Assembly: GCA_027186245.1 (NCBI GenBank)
Contig: CP114495.1
Coordinates: forward strand, 8,734,501-8,798,500
Direction: 5' to 3'
Source: Coriaria nepalensis
Taxonomy: Eukaryota; Streptophyta; Magnoliopsida; Cucurbitales; Coriariaceae
DNA length: 64,000 nucleotides
Position 1 is the first letter of the stretch. Every line of letters starts with the position of its first letter. Shown here piece after piece: positions 11,788-23,583 of the stretch. Both the position numbers and the translations under genes were made by a program. The notes beneath the pieces are model-generated. The model was given only the letters and a program-made list of their open reading frames with translations. It was not told the origin of the DNA and did not search any database.

Positions 11788-12373
11788 TGTTGGGGTCAGC
11801 CAAATGCCGATTTCAGCTTTGGCTCATGAAGTTCATCCAAAGCCCAAATGTGTATAAGAACCTAACTCCAATTGGATGTGGCCAACCCACCCCTAGACAC
11901 CTCTCTCAAGGATGAGGCTGACCCGGTAAAGACACCAAACACCCTTAACACTAATTGGAGTATGACCTACTCTAACCCACCTAAGTAGTCGGGGCTGAGA
12001 GCTAATGTGCCCGACATTTGATAAGCTTGAACTGGTGAGCAAGTAGTGGGACCCACCGGAAGCGATGGATCCCATGTAGCAGAAAGAGGGACCAATACAG
12101 CCCTAGCCCATTGGCAAGGCCTACTAGGATTTTGTCCCTATACTAAAGGTATAAAAGGGATGGTATTTCACCAAGAGAAGGTGTAAAACTTTTACACTAC
12201 TCTTTGCCTCTCATCAATCCCTATCATGAAACCCTATTTACTTGAACGTCAGAGGGGGATACGTTGGCCATCATCTCGACATTTGTCCCTTCCTATGTCT
12301 TATAGGCCTATCCAACCTTGGAGCACACTGCTGGTAGAGGATCCCTTCATCTGGATAGAAATCTGCATCAACA
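11788..12373 (+). repeat. 5' LTR of a Ty3/gypsy element
   Basis: The LTR opens TGTTGGGGTC and closes GCATCAACA, giving TGTTG/CAACA inverted ends over 586 bp. A TATA box (TATAAAAGGG, from 12150) sits in the expected place. Right after the LTR comes GTTTGGTGCTGATTGTGGGG, a diverged form of the TTTGGCGCCGTCTGTGGGGA primer-binding region common in plant gypsy elements. No matching 3' LTR is found downstream. Confidence 0.65.
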
Positions 12374-14650
12374 GTTTGGTGCTGATTGTGGGGATGTCTT
12401 GGTTTCAATTGTTGAAGCTCAAATAGGTTAGGTTGTTTGAGTTGGAAAGATAACACCTACGATTGGAAGAGATGGAGACCAGGAGGGGATGGGGAGAACA
12501 TGGCTGCAAGAAGACAAGGGATAGGGGGGCGAACCTTACGATACCCATAGGGATGAGGCTCTAAATCAGGGCTCAATATGTTAGGGAGGGGTAGCACCAC
12601 ATCTTGAACCAACTCAGCAGTGGGTAGTGAAGGAATGGAAATGATGTAACATTTCGAGATGATGGATAGGACCATGGCTGAACACACTCACACGATGGAT
12701 AAGGCAGTGGACAATAAGCTGACGGAGGCACTTTCCCGCATTAGGGCAGAGATGAGAGAAGACTTGTTGCTCTTGGGAGCGGTGGGGACTGAAGATCCGA
12801 CAACATAGCAGCATGATCATCCAAATGCGTCGAAGGGCAGACATAATGTAGATGGTGAAGGGTATTCCAATGTCAATCTAGTAGTACAAGTCACAGATTC
12901 TGAAGATCTGAGGGTAGAGCTAAAAGTAGAGAAGACGAAGAATGTGACCTTGCTTTGAGAGATAAGGAGATGGACAAGAGGTTTCGAGATTTAGAAGCCC
13001 TTGTCAAGAATAAGGCTGGCCACACGCCTAAGAAACTGAGCAGTCCCCTTACTTAGAGAGTACTCGATGGTGCCTTACCCCATAAGTTTCGTCCGCTCTA
13101 GATGAAGTGATATAATGGGACTTAAGATCCTTAGGACCACATTGAAGCATGTAGAGCCACGATGACGCTGAACATATTTAGAGATGAGATGATGTGTCAA
13201 GCCTTTTCACGTCATGTTGAAGGAGGCTGCCATAAAGTGGTATAAATCGTTGAATCCAGGAAAAATAGACTCCTTTGATGATTTAAGTACCTAATTCCTT
13301 GCCAATTTTATAGGATCAAAGACCTTAAGGATGCTTGTGATCAACCTCAATACGATTAAATAGTATCTGGGAGAACCTCTGCTCAACTACGTGGATTGTT
13401 TATATGTTGTAGCCAATAAGATAGAGTGCCCAATAATGTGCGGGTCTTGCATGTTTTCCTTAGGGGGAAAAAATGATAGAGAACTCATCAGCCAATCGGG
13501 AAGTTTCTTTTCAAGTCCTTCTCTGAGGCCCTCATTAAAGCCAGGAGAATTGAGGTAACCATTGAGATTGTGGAGAAGCAAGTAAAGTCTCAGCTGAGAC
13601 AAGATGAAGGGAGTAGCTTGGCCAATGAGCACAAGAGGAAGAAGGAGGAGCTGCGAGGAAGTTCGAATTAGGGGAGTGAGAAGAAGAAGAGAGGTGAAAG
13701 GAGGCTGAACCATGACAAGAAGGTTAATAGATTATTGCTTGGGGAGACCTTCGCTCCACTGGTCTATAGCATCGAGATCATCTACACCCATTTCAAGGAC
13801 CAGAACTTGGTCAAGCTAGTTGAACCATTGAAGAGTGCCCCATCTAAGAGAGATCAGAGACTATTAAATATCATGGTGACCACGGTCATCGCACCGAGGA
13901 GTGCAATCAGCTGAAGAGACAAATTAAAAGGCTAACTATGAGGGATACTTGGTTAAGTATGTGGATAAAGTCTGAGGAACCTCTAAGGGGAATAGATGAG
14001 GAAGATTGAGTGATAAAGTTGCCCATAGGGTTAAAAAAATTGGAGTTGCGACCGAGCATCAAGGAGTGGCCAGAGAGAACAACGAAGTTACTAGTAGATT
14101 GGCAAGTGGTGATTCTCGTTGAAAGAGGAAGGGGTGGCTAAGGTCTCTACCTCAAGGTGAGGTCTTCTCTCTATTGATTCCAACTCAGCCAACTAGCAAT
14201 CTAGATATCACGTTTAACCAAACTAATGAGCCCCTTTCTACAAAGTATCTAAATAATGAAACCTTGGTCATTTCAGTTAATGTCTCCTCCACTCTTATCT
14301 ACAGAGTATTGGTGGACCATGACGCACCGCATACATCATCTCCATATACACTTTTGAAAGGGAAAAGATAAGAGATGCAAGGATCAAACCTGTCAACACT
14401 CCACTCACAAGATTCTTAGGGAGCGCAGTGTATCCCAAAAGAATGATCAGCCTGCCTATAACTGTGGGAGAGAAGCCGTGCAAAGCCACAATCATGGTGA
14501 ACTCTCTTATAGTGAATTATATGTCAAGTTACAACATCATCCTCGGCTGCTCATCGATCAACGCCTTAGGAGCTATAGTGTCCACCAAACATTTGTTGAC
14601 AAAGTTCCCTAGAGAATGGTGAGTGGGCGTAGTCAAAGAAGAGTCCTAGG

Positions 14651-15673
14651 TAGAGATGGCAATCTGGGCCGGCCCGGCCCTACCTCGCCCGACCCGTATT
14701 AGACCCGAGGCCGTTTAGGTCAGGTCGGGCTTGGTCTGTTTTGATTTGGGCCGAGCTTAGGCTGGGGCGGGCCTCAAAATTCTAGGCCTGGCCCGAGCCC
14801 GGTTAAAAATGAGCTTAAATATGGGTTTTTTTAATTTTTGGATAAAAAATTATCCTAAATAAATAAGTTTTATGACGTAGTAAGTAAGTTTTATAATACA
14901 AAAATAGTATATTTATACGTTTATTTAATAACTTATATTTTATTATGTTCTGGTGAAACAGATGAACCTAAAATAATATTATCCTAAAACCTAGTGATTT
15001 CTTTTCCAATTTTGATATTTTTGAAGACTTATAATTTAGTATATTATTAACAAAGAGTTAGCCAAAGAAATAACGTTATTGTGATTTATAATGATAAATA
15101 ATTCCGTCAAAAAAACCTCTCGGCCTAAAGGAGGAAAAAACGAAACTTACAATAAAGTATTAAAAATAAGAAAAAAAAAACATTATCAAAATTACATTAT
15201 AATCTATAATTTCTAAAGGGGAGTTAAACTACTTCCTACCTCATAATTAGGAGCTCGTATTCATATTCGAGATATAAATTATTAAATGCTCTGTACATTT
15301 CTTCTTGATCCGTCATTTGATGTTGGTTTTGCTGATTTGCACATTCTTAATCTCTGATGCACATTGTCTTCTTGCATTTTGTAGAAGCAGCTGTACTTGG
15401 TGTAGTTGTTACTTCATCGTCGAGATCGACCTCATCCTCGTGGACCTCGTCTATATTCGGAAAATTATTTTCGTCCAATTCCATATATCCTGTACTATAA
15501 AATGGCAAATCCGGATGGCCTCCAAAATCATGTGTATTATCCAAATTATCCATTTTCTATGTTATTAAATATATATATATAAATATTAAAATTTGTTAGA
15601 ACTTGGAAAATAAAATTTACAAAAAATAATTATAAATAGATTCGGGCTGGCCCGGCCCAAATTGCCATCTCTA
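14651..15673 (-). mobile_element. Non-autonomous hAT transposon (1,023 bp) nested in the gypsy element
   Basis: Ends are TAGAGATGGCAATCTGGGCC and GGCCCAAATTGCCATCTCTA, inverted repeats with one mismatch in 20. The flanks are an exact 8-bp duplication GTCCTAGG (14643-14650 and 15674-15681). Subterminal GGCCCGGCCC words occur at both ends. The inside is AT-rich and keeps only a short piece of transposase (15347-15553, minus), so this looks like an internal-deletion derivative of an autonomous hAT element. It inserted after the RT domain was lost or into that junction. Confidence 0.88.
15347..15553 (-). pseudogene. N-terminal remnant of a hAT transposase
   Basis: A 68-codon frame starts MDNLDNTHDFGGHPDLP and is acidic in its second half (DEVHEDEVDLDDEV). 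It has the style of the leader that precedes the BED zinc finger in plant RICESLEEPER-type hAT transposases. The BED finger and the catalytic and dimerisation parts are absent. The position inside a TSD-bounded element supports the reading, although the family match is remembered and was not searched. Confidence 0.5.
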
Positions 15674-17637
15674 GTCCTAGGCAATAGCCGATTTCATCTC
15701 AAAAATTGATGGAAAAGGAGATGATCCTCTTGGAAAAGCCGACAGCTGAAAAGGCTTCACCACCTGCTGAGCTAATGCCACCTTATTAGATGCTTAGCGT
15801 GGATGGGGCCACGAATAAAGAGGGATGTGGAGCTGAGCTGATACTAGAATCACCTGAATGAATGAGGATTGAGTATGCCCTCATGTTCATTTTCAAAACT
15901 TCAAATAATGAGGTCGAGTATGAGACGTTGCTAGCCGGTCTGAGGTTGACATAAGAAGGAGGGGCGGAGAAGATCAAGATAAGAACTGACTCCCAAGTGG
16001 TAGTATCATAAGTGAAAAAGGATTTTGAAGCCAGATCCAACAAGATGAGGGCCTATCTGAAAGAGGTAGGAGTACTACTAAACAGGTTCAACCAATACAA
16101 AATCTAGCACACCCTAAGGGGAGAGAATGTTGCGGTCGATGCTCTCACCAAATTGGCTAGATGTTTAAAGCATTTTTTAGGAAGCTAACGTATTGATGAT
16201 AATGGAATAAGGGGGATGGATTGGGGTAGTCAGGAGGTAATGAGGTGTCATGATTGGTAACCTACTGATAAGATGGAAGCGCGGAAGGTTTATACATAGT
16301 CAACCGGGTGTCATGATTGGAGGTGTTCTATATCTTTGCAGTTTCTTCGGCCTACTAATGAGGTGTGCGGCCGAGGATGAAGTTGAGTTATTATTACAAG
16401 AGACGCTTGAAGGAATTTAAGGAACTATTTAGGGGGACAAGCTATAGCACAGAAGTTGTTACATCAGGGTTATTAGTGGTCGACATTGAGAAATAATGTT
16501 GAGCACCACAACCGAACATGCAAAGAGTATCAGATTCATGCTAGCGTCCCAAGAAGGCCTTCAGTCTCCCTGACGTACATTACCAACCCATGGCCATTCA
16601 GGAAATAGGAAATTGACATCATCGGCGCCCTGATCCAATCGCCTAGCCAGAAGAAGCATGCGATTGTGCCAATTAACTACTTTATTAAGTGGGTGGAGGC
16701 TGAACCACTAGCCAAAATCATTAAAGTCCCGACCACTGAGTTTGTCTAGAAGCAATTGATATGCAAGTTTGGCATCCCAGAGACCTTGATCACGAATAAT
16801 AGGCGTCAGTTAAAAATAAGAAGTTCAAAGAACTCTGCTTAGAGGTACAAATCAAGCATCTAACTTCCTCCCCGGATCATTCTCAAGCTAATGGTTAAGT
16901 AAAAGCAGCAAATAAGGTCATAAAGAAGTTGTTGAAGAAGAGGCTATAATGATGCGAAAGAGCCTGGGAAGAAGAGATATCACTCATGTTATGGGTTATC
17001 CGAACTACACCTTAGTCTGTGATCGGAGAAACCCCCTTTAGTCTCACATATGGATCTACGGTCATGGTACCCACGAAGATTAGCCTCCCCACCTGTAGGA
17101 AGCTCTTCTACACTAAAGAAGGTAATGCGCATACCTTAGCTGAGGCACTAGACCTTCTCTAGGAAATGAGGGAAGAGGCTAAGGTTAGAGAAGAAGCATT
17201 AAAGAGGAGGATCAAAAAATACTACAATAAAAGCGTCATCCTAAGACCAATTGAAGTGGGAGATTTGGATATAAGGAAAGTTCTTCTCACAAAGCGAAGG
17301 GGTCCACTAAGAGGAAATTGATAGGGACCCTATTAAGTGGTGAGAGAAGTCAAGCCAAACATGTATTATCTAAAGAACAAGTCAGACAAGGAGTTGGCTC
17401 ACTCATGGAATGCCAAGCACCTAAGAGTCAACCACAAGAAGGAGGATGAGTAATGTTTACGATTCTTTTTTAGTTTTATTCAATTTTGATTATCCATTCT
17501 TGATTAGTTTCATGTAGCTTGAGATCTTCTGATCAAACTTTGAATGAGGCATGTTATGTGCCATTAATAAAACAAAGTCATTCCCTCGAAGAAGAGAAGC
17601 CAAAAAACAATCTGATGTTTCATTTCCTAGGTGCTTA

Positions 17638-17928
17638 TGTTGGGAATGAGGTTTAAAAGGTCGCAGCGGAAGTAATTATTGGTTTCAGTGTATAACAATG
17701 TTTAGCGATCATTTATATATATATATATATATATATAAATTAACCTTAAACGCTATGAGGAGAAATCATACATTTGTCCATGCAAATCCTGTTAATACTC
17801 ACACCACGATCTTTCAAATCGATTCTCAACATATTAGGACTTGTGTGGACACGTAAAGATGACAATATTTTCTTTCTTTAGAGAGATTTCTACTCATCAT
17901 TCACCTCTCATAAAAAATGATTAGAAAA

Positions 17929-17966
<38 letters not shown>

Positions 17967-19370
17967 CTATTAGGATTTCTATTTAATATTATTTTAATTT
18001 AAGCACTTTAAATTCATTTAAATTAATAATTCAATATAATATTAAACAATAACAAAATTATGAGATATCTTTTAGTGATCTTTTTAATTTGGTCAAATTT
18101 TTTTAAATCTAATTTAAAATAGAATCTTATCTATTTTAAACCAAATCATTTTTTATTTGAATATTAGATTAATTTTTCAAACTAATTTAAATTTGACTTT
18201 ACTAATTTTAATATTAAATTAATATCACGTATCAAGTTAATGTTATATAAAATATTTAATTCAAAATTAAATATATTATTATTTTATAAAGTGAAATTTG
18301 AAATTTACTACATTAAAATAATATTAAAATAATTAATTAATTTTCTAATTAACTAATTAATACAAATTATCTCATAATTATATAGTTGCCCCATAAAATT
18401 ATTTTCTTTGTAAATAAATCATTTCTCTATATTTTTGTCACTCTTATCCTATACAATGTTTTATACAGGTGACATGGAGACCATAGTCTTATAATTTTAA
18501 GCTCTAATAAATTATATTATTAATTAAAATATTTAATCTAATAAATATTTATCTTAATATTATTCAACTAAAAATATAAGATAACACTCTTGCAATTATA
18601 GAACAAATTAATGAGAAATCTCTAGTAGTCCATTGATATTATCATTACACACAATTTAATCTTCCAATAATTGATTCATAATTATAGTTGATCAAAATTA
18701 TCATTTTACCTCTCTAGTTATCTCTCTAGTTATCTCTTTATTCTTAAGTACCATTAATATGGTCATTAGTGAACGGTTAATTTATAACTTAATTATAAAT
18801 TTGAGCTTAAAAACATTCAGTTCCAGAATTAACTTTTAATGAAACTAATATATAATCATCTATGAAAAAAGTTTGGATTTCATATCTATAAATTATGTTC
18901 ACAGCCACTTATCCCAATGAACCTCGAAAACAAAATTTTTTAGCCTATTTTACAAACAAACCGTGACGAGTGAATCAAAAGAACCAGTTGACATAAATAG
19001 GAGTTTATGACTACTCAAGATTCAGGTTGATCTGCATATGATCATCTATTGATATTAATAAAATTATTTATGACAAACGGTGATGAAGAATTAATTTATA
19101 TTGGGTTCAATCTTATATAATCCAATTATATGAAGAACCTCTACTAAGATATTTATCTACATCAGTGATTCAGATCTAGATCACTTGTATTTATAATGCT
19201 AATGGGCCGTACTAACAATTATTAATTAAAAATTTCATACTTTAATATGTTGTGAATAATTTAATTTATTATCTATAATATTATGGTACTGATACAAGAT
19301 TATAGTTACATAAATAAAATTGAAATCTTATGATATTTATACACATTATTCAATGATAATGCATCAATCA
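17638..19370. mobile_element. AT-rich LTR-like insertion in the gypsy 3' region
   Basis: The left edge is sharp: TGTTGGGAATGAGG followed by CGCAGCGGAAG, a start often seen in plant LTRs, placed inside gypsy 3' repeat sequence (TTTCATTTCCTAGGTGCTTA). The interior is very AT-rich with (TA)n runs at about 17708-17740 and 17930-17963 and has no coding frame. Repeat sequence resumes near 19370 (CCTTTCTTGGGTGCTTA). I could not fix the right end or a target duplication, so solo LTR is only the best guess. Confidence 0.35.
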
Positions 19371-19380
19371 AGGGCCCAGC

Positions 19381-19500
19381 CGTCCCTTTCTTGGGTGCTT
19401 ATTTGGCACTCAGAAGACCTGATGTTGAGCACACCCACCAGAGACTCAACCATTCCTTTCATGGGAGTTTATTTAGCACCCAAAAGACTTGACGTTAAGC
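19381..19500. repeat. Two-unit 70-bp direct repeat
   Basis: Units start at 19381 and 19451 and share CCTTTCWTGGG, TTATTTRGCAC, AAGACYTGA and GTTRAGCA. A related partial unit precedes the insertion at 17618-17637. It probably belongs to the gypsy element's 3' untranslated part. Confidence 0.5.
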
Positions 19501-19886
19501 ATTAAAAACAGTCAGACTTTTCACTTTGATTGGCTAAACCAAGCCGATTTCACTTACAGGCTAAAATAAGCTTGTCAACCTCACTAAATGATGTGTCACG
19601 GTTAAAACGGGTGGATCAAATTTCTTTTAATCTCTACCTTTAGTCCCCACAAGTCTAGATCCTTCCTCATATGCTAGGCCTATCTTGAGCCTCATCCTAT
19701 AAGTCATGCTTCAGATAGGCCTAGCTTGATCTATTTTTGGCATGGGTTGGCCTAGTTCATTTGAAACTAAAAAATGAATTATACAATATTAAAAAGTGAA
19801 TTAATCATTTATATGGAATTAAGCGACTCAAATTACAACAAATATTTAATTATCCTTTATCCTTCTTCCTTTCGAGTAAATTTTTA

Positions 19887-20092
19887 GTGCAATTTAATTC
19901 GATATAATTTGATATAATTTACGGTCGAGATCTTACATAAAAGAACAAAGTTCAATCATGACCGTCTGACCTTATTAAATATACTAAATTAACATTAATT
20001 TATTTAAAATATCATTTCAATATATTTAATGAAATGAATCAATTTTTATTTTGTTAGATTAGGTATCAACCGTAAATTATAATAAATTGCAC
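19887..20092. mobile_element. Small MITE-like element with long inverted ends
   Basis: The left end GTGCAATTTAATTCGATATA leads into TATAATTTACGGTCGA. The right end reads, on the reverse strand, GTGCAATTTATTATAATTTACGGTTGA; the left arm is longer by a partial internal duplication. The 206-bp unit has no coding frame. I could not recognise a target-site duplication, so the superfamily is open. The surrounding 19516-19886 has only a GC-rich, hAT-like remnant around 19670-19760. Confidence 0.45.
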
Positions 20093-20328
20093 CTTTCCTT
20101 TCCCTTGCACTTAACACGTCACCCTATCCCAATCCGATAAGACAATCACTCTTCGCAGCTCCGCCTCCATCTATGCCCGAGCCCGAGCCCGAGACAATGC
20201 GACCATCGTCTTCCTGATTCCTTTTCCAGCCAAATCGAACTGCTATCTACGTCTGAAGTCAGATTTATCTTCTGTGAACTGAATAGACCCGCCGGGTTTT
20301 AGTGGAAAACTGCTAATCCGCCGGCAAA

Positions 20329-23300
20329 ATGGGCGGCGCAACCAGGTTTTTCATCCTCATCTCTACACCTCTTCCCCTCCCACTTCTCCACCATCGCTGC
20401 CCTTCTCTTCTCCGCCTCGTTCGATACCATCACAAACTACTTCCAACTTCTCTATCCTCCTCACTTGCTCCCTTCCCTTCTACTCCCTATCATCTCCACC
20501 GCTACCGCACAGCATCGGCGTCCTCATTTCCACCAGTCAGAGCCTCCGAAAAGCTCCATACTCAATCCTCCTCCTACAGCGATGACTGCAATTCCTTTAC
20601 TGACTCCTCACCTAATAGCTCACAACCTGGGGATTCAAACCTGTGGCCTGAATGGTCTAAGCTTCTCGAGAACCTCTACGCAGCTGGTTACTTTGATCGC
20701 CATGGAATCGGTGGGATTGGCTATGGGGACGAGCTTATGGATGGCAGAGACTTGCCTGATGAGTTCATACGTGCAGCAAATGCGTGCCTGGCGTTTGCGC
20801 GTGAGCGAGCTAACCTATTAGGGTTCGTTTGTGTTTTGTTTTTCCTTTTTCGTATCCGTTTATTTTGATTGGACATTGCCTTCCAAACTAAGCTATATGT
20901 TGGCTACAGGTTGCTTCCAAGGAGAGACATTGAGGTGTTGGTGGAAAGCGGGACTCCATTCCTGTTTAGAAATGGGGAAGACTCCATGAGGAAGATCAAA
21001 TCCTTTCTAGGCAGCGGTGAAACCAATGTAAGTATTGGCAGGACTAGCTGTTAGATTCCGGAATGTTGCGGATGTGTGTGGAAGTTGTATCTTTTAATTA
21101 AGTAGTTACTATTAATATTTCCTTCTCTTCTATCATTGATAGGTATCATTTATTGATAGAGCACAGACTGTTGATCTAATGAGATTCATATTGAGTTATG
21201 CAAGCAATCAAACTTTTGGTTTGGAGAGAAATTTGGGCAATACAGATCATGTTGAATCATCTGCTCAGAACCTCTTGAGAGAATTGTCCAATCTTACTGT
21301 TAGTCCTACAGACTCAGAATCCTTTGGATCTGTGAATAGTTTCCCGGACACATATGGACAAACACCAAAGATCCTTGGACAAAAAATTGAAATGAAACGA
21401 GGGGATTGGATATGCCCAAGGTAGAGGGTTACTGCCAAAAGTTTCTTTTTTATGGAGCTACCTCTAAATACATTTATCGAATTTTGGATCAACAGGAGAT
21501 GGCAAGCAGGCAAAGATTTTATTATTTAGTTGAAATCTCATCTTTCATGATACCCTAATGATTTCTATCATCTTTATGAGCAGGTGTAGTTTCATGAACT
21601 TCGCTAGAAATATGAAATGCCTTGAATGCGAGGAGGTGCGACCAAAGAGACAGCTGACTGGTGGAGAGTGGGAGTGTCCTCAGTGAGCATTTATTTCTTG
21701 TGTTTTGTCACTTGTAGAAGATCCACTTCATGTTTAATTGGTCTAATGAAAAATTCACGTTTCCTTTTCTTAATCAGATGCGATTTTTTTAATTATGGGA
21801 GGAATACAGTATGCTTAAGGTGCGATTGCAAAAGACCTGGAGATCTCTCATTTAGTAGTAGTAACACCATGTCCGGTATTATAAGGAATGACAGTGGAAG
21901 CAACGCAATGAAAGGTGATATTGATCGCAGATTAGCAGCAAATGAAGAGAAGGCACAACGGTGGTTCAGTAAGGTTTCTCAGCTGGACTCGACTTCTGAT
22001 ATGAATAATGCAATAACAGATGAGGATTTTCCTGAAATAATGCCTTTGAGAAAAGGAGTCAATAGATTTGTCGTGAGCACAAGGAAGACACCTTTAGAGA
22101 GGAGGTTGGCTAATTCTCAATACCAAAGAAACCTTGGTAATGAAAGTGCTTTTGATGGTAACGGTAATCAACATGGGGATGCAAATAAATTAGTCAACAC
22201 AACAATCGGCAGAAGTCTAGATGACATTCTTGGTCCTGCATCTGCCGCTTCTAAATCAAGCAATGTTAACACTGGACAAAGTACTGGAATAAAGAGTCCT
22301 TCCATCTTGGGTTCGGGAAGCAATTCTAGTTACGTTCCCTTCGTGCCATTACCTCCAGATATGTTTGCGCAAAAAAAGCCTGAGAATTCACATAGTGAGA
22401 TGAAGATGGCAGTAAGGGACAATAGCAATTCTTGGAGTAATGATTCTAGTCCAGGTGAAGACGGTTTTCAGGTGAAGGAGAAGCCTTTGAACCAGACTGG
22501 AAACATTGATGAAGAGGAGCAAGCTGAAAAGTCGGAAAGATGGTTTAAGAAGGTTGCCGAGTTGCATAATGTTACCGATCTGTCTACTGCAATTTCCGAT
22601 GAGGACTTCCCGGAGATCATGCCAATGCGCAAGGGAGAGAATAGGTTTGTAGTAAGCAAGAAGAAAGACCGTTCCTTGACTTCTCCAGCATACAAGAGAC
22701 GTGTAGCCATGGACCAAGCTGGTAACTCAAATTTTGTCCCATTTGTACCCTTCCCACCTGACTACTTTGCTAAGAAGGACCAAAATCAACAGCCAGATGA
22801 TTCTATGCCTAAAGCTACTGATCAAAATCCAATTTCGGCCAATAAGCCATTAGAGCAGTCAGATAATGCTGGATCTGGGTTGCATAATAGAGATAGTGTT
22901 CAAGATAGGTATATCCAACAGAACTTAACCAGTGAAAACCCAACCCCTACTTCTGTTAAAAGCAGCGGCTATGCAAGGAAGGAGACAAACCAAAGACCAA
23001 ACATAAGTGAAAGCTCAAACCCAGAATCTGAGATCCAGAACATTAAGGAGAGGTGGAGTGGAAAGAGTTTAGAGGGGTCAGCAGTGAAGGAACCAGATCC
23101 TTTGGATATGTCAGAGGAAGCAAAAGCAGAGAGGTGGTTCCGTCGCGTAGCGCAAATCAAGGACATTTCTGAGTTGAGCCAGATTCCAGATGAAGATTTT
23201 CCTTCAATTATGCCAATGAGGAAAGGGGTGAACAGATTTGTAGTGAGCAAGAGGAAAACTCCATTAGAAAGAAGGTTAACGTCGCCACAGTATCGAAGAC

Positions 23301-23353
23301 ATCTTCCTATAGTGAGTTCTGATCCATCGAAGAAGGAAAATGACAACAGCTGA
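20329..23353 (+). CDS. VAR3: VAR3/OZ1-like RanBP2-type zinc-finger protein, organellar
   Basis: Exons 20329-20822, 20910-21027, 21143-21420, 21584-21682 and 21778-23353 join in frame (GT/AG) to 854 aa. The Ser/Arg/Pro-rich N-terminus fits an organelle transit peptide. DLPDEFIRAANACLAFARER and the next ~100 residues form the conserved first part. Two RanBP2 fingers follow: W293-x-C295-x2-C298-x10-C309-x2-C312 and W326-x-C328-x2-C331-x10-C342-x2-C345. Three copies of a unit (about 386-450, 577-640 and 777-845) share RWF, DEDFP, IMP, RKG and NRFVVS, with PFVPxPPDxF linkers. This layout is that of Arabidopsis VAR3, also called OZ1, needed for chloroplast development and plastid RNA editing. Whether this copy acts in plastids or, as for some OZ relatives, mitochondria cannot be read from sequence. 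The first ATG fits the transit peptide. Confidence 0.88.
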
Positions 23354-23583
23354 AAAACCACCGATCTTATTATTTATTCTTTTTGTGTTTCTTTATAGAA
23401 CAAATAAGAGATCAAGGACTGGTGTTTCTTTATTATTTGACAACACCAAAATCTTAATCTTGTTAGTTGTTATAATCAATGGGTCGTTTGCATTCATAGT
23501 CACCCACATATAAGACACCAGTCCTGACACAATGTTCCCTCATATCCTACTTTTTTCTTGTCCTTCTTCTTCAAGCTCATACT

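Larger units (their letters stand above)
11788..19515 (+). mobile_element. Degenerate Ty3/gypsy retrotransposon lacking RT and 3' LTR
   Basis: Order: 5' LTR; broken gag (12.4-13.7 kb); protease-end segment at 14174-14620 with RVLVDHDAPH (active-site region damaged) and SYNIILGCSSINALGA; RNase H at about 15790-16160 (VDGATNKEGCGAELI, SNNEVEYETLLAGLR, ENVAVDALTKLA); integrase at about 16450-17450 (YYWSTLRNNVEHHNRTC, EIDIIGAL, KFGIPETLIT). The reverse-transcriptase domain that normally lies between protease and RNase H is missing. Stops interrupt every domain. Two later insertions lie inside it (14651-15673 and about 17638-19370). The presumed 3' non-coding part carries a 70-bp tandem repeat at 19381-19500. 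Protein order points to the gypsy superfamily, probably the Tat/Ogre side. Confidence 0.8.

Noticed and set aside
12271..13713. Several minus-strand open frames of 60-108 codons
   Set aside because: They are shadows of the plus-strand gypsy gag region, which gives the coherent element order.
22388..23361. Minus-strand frames of 80-130 codons inside the VAR3-like last exon
   Set aside because: They mirror the repeated units on the coding strand and have no independent features.
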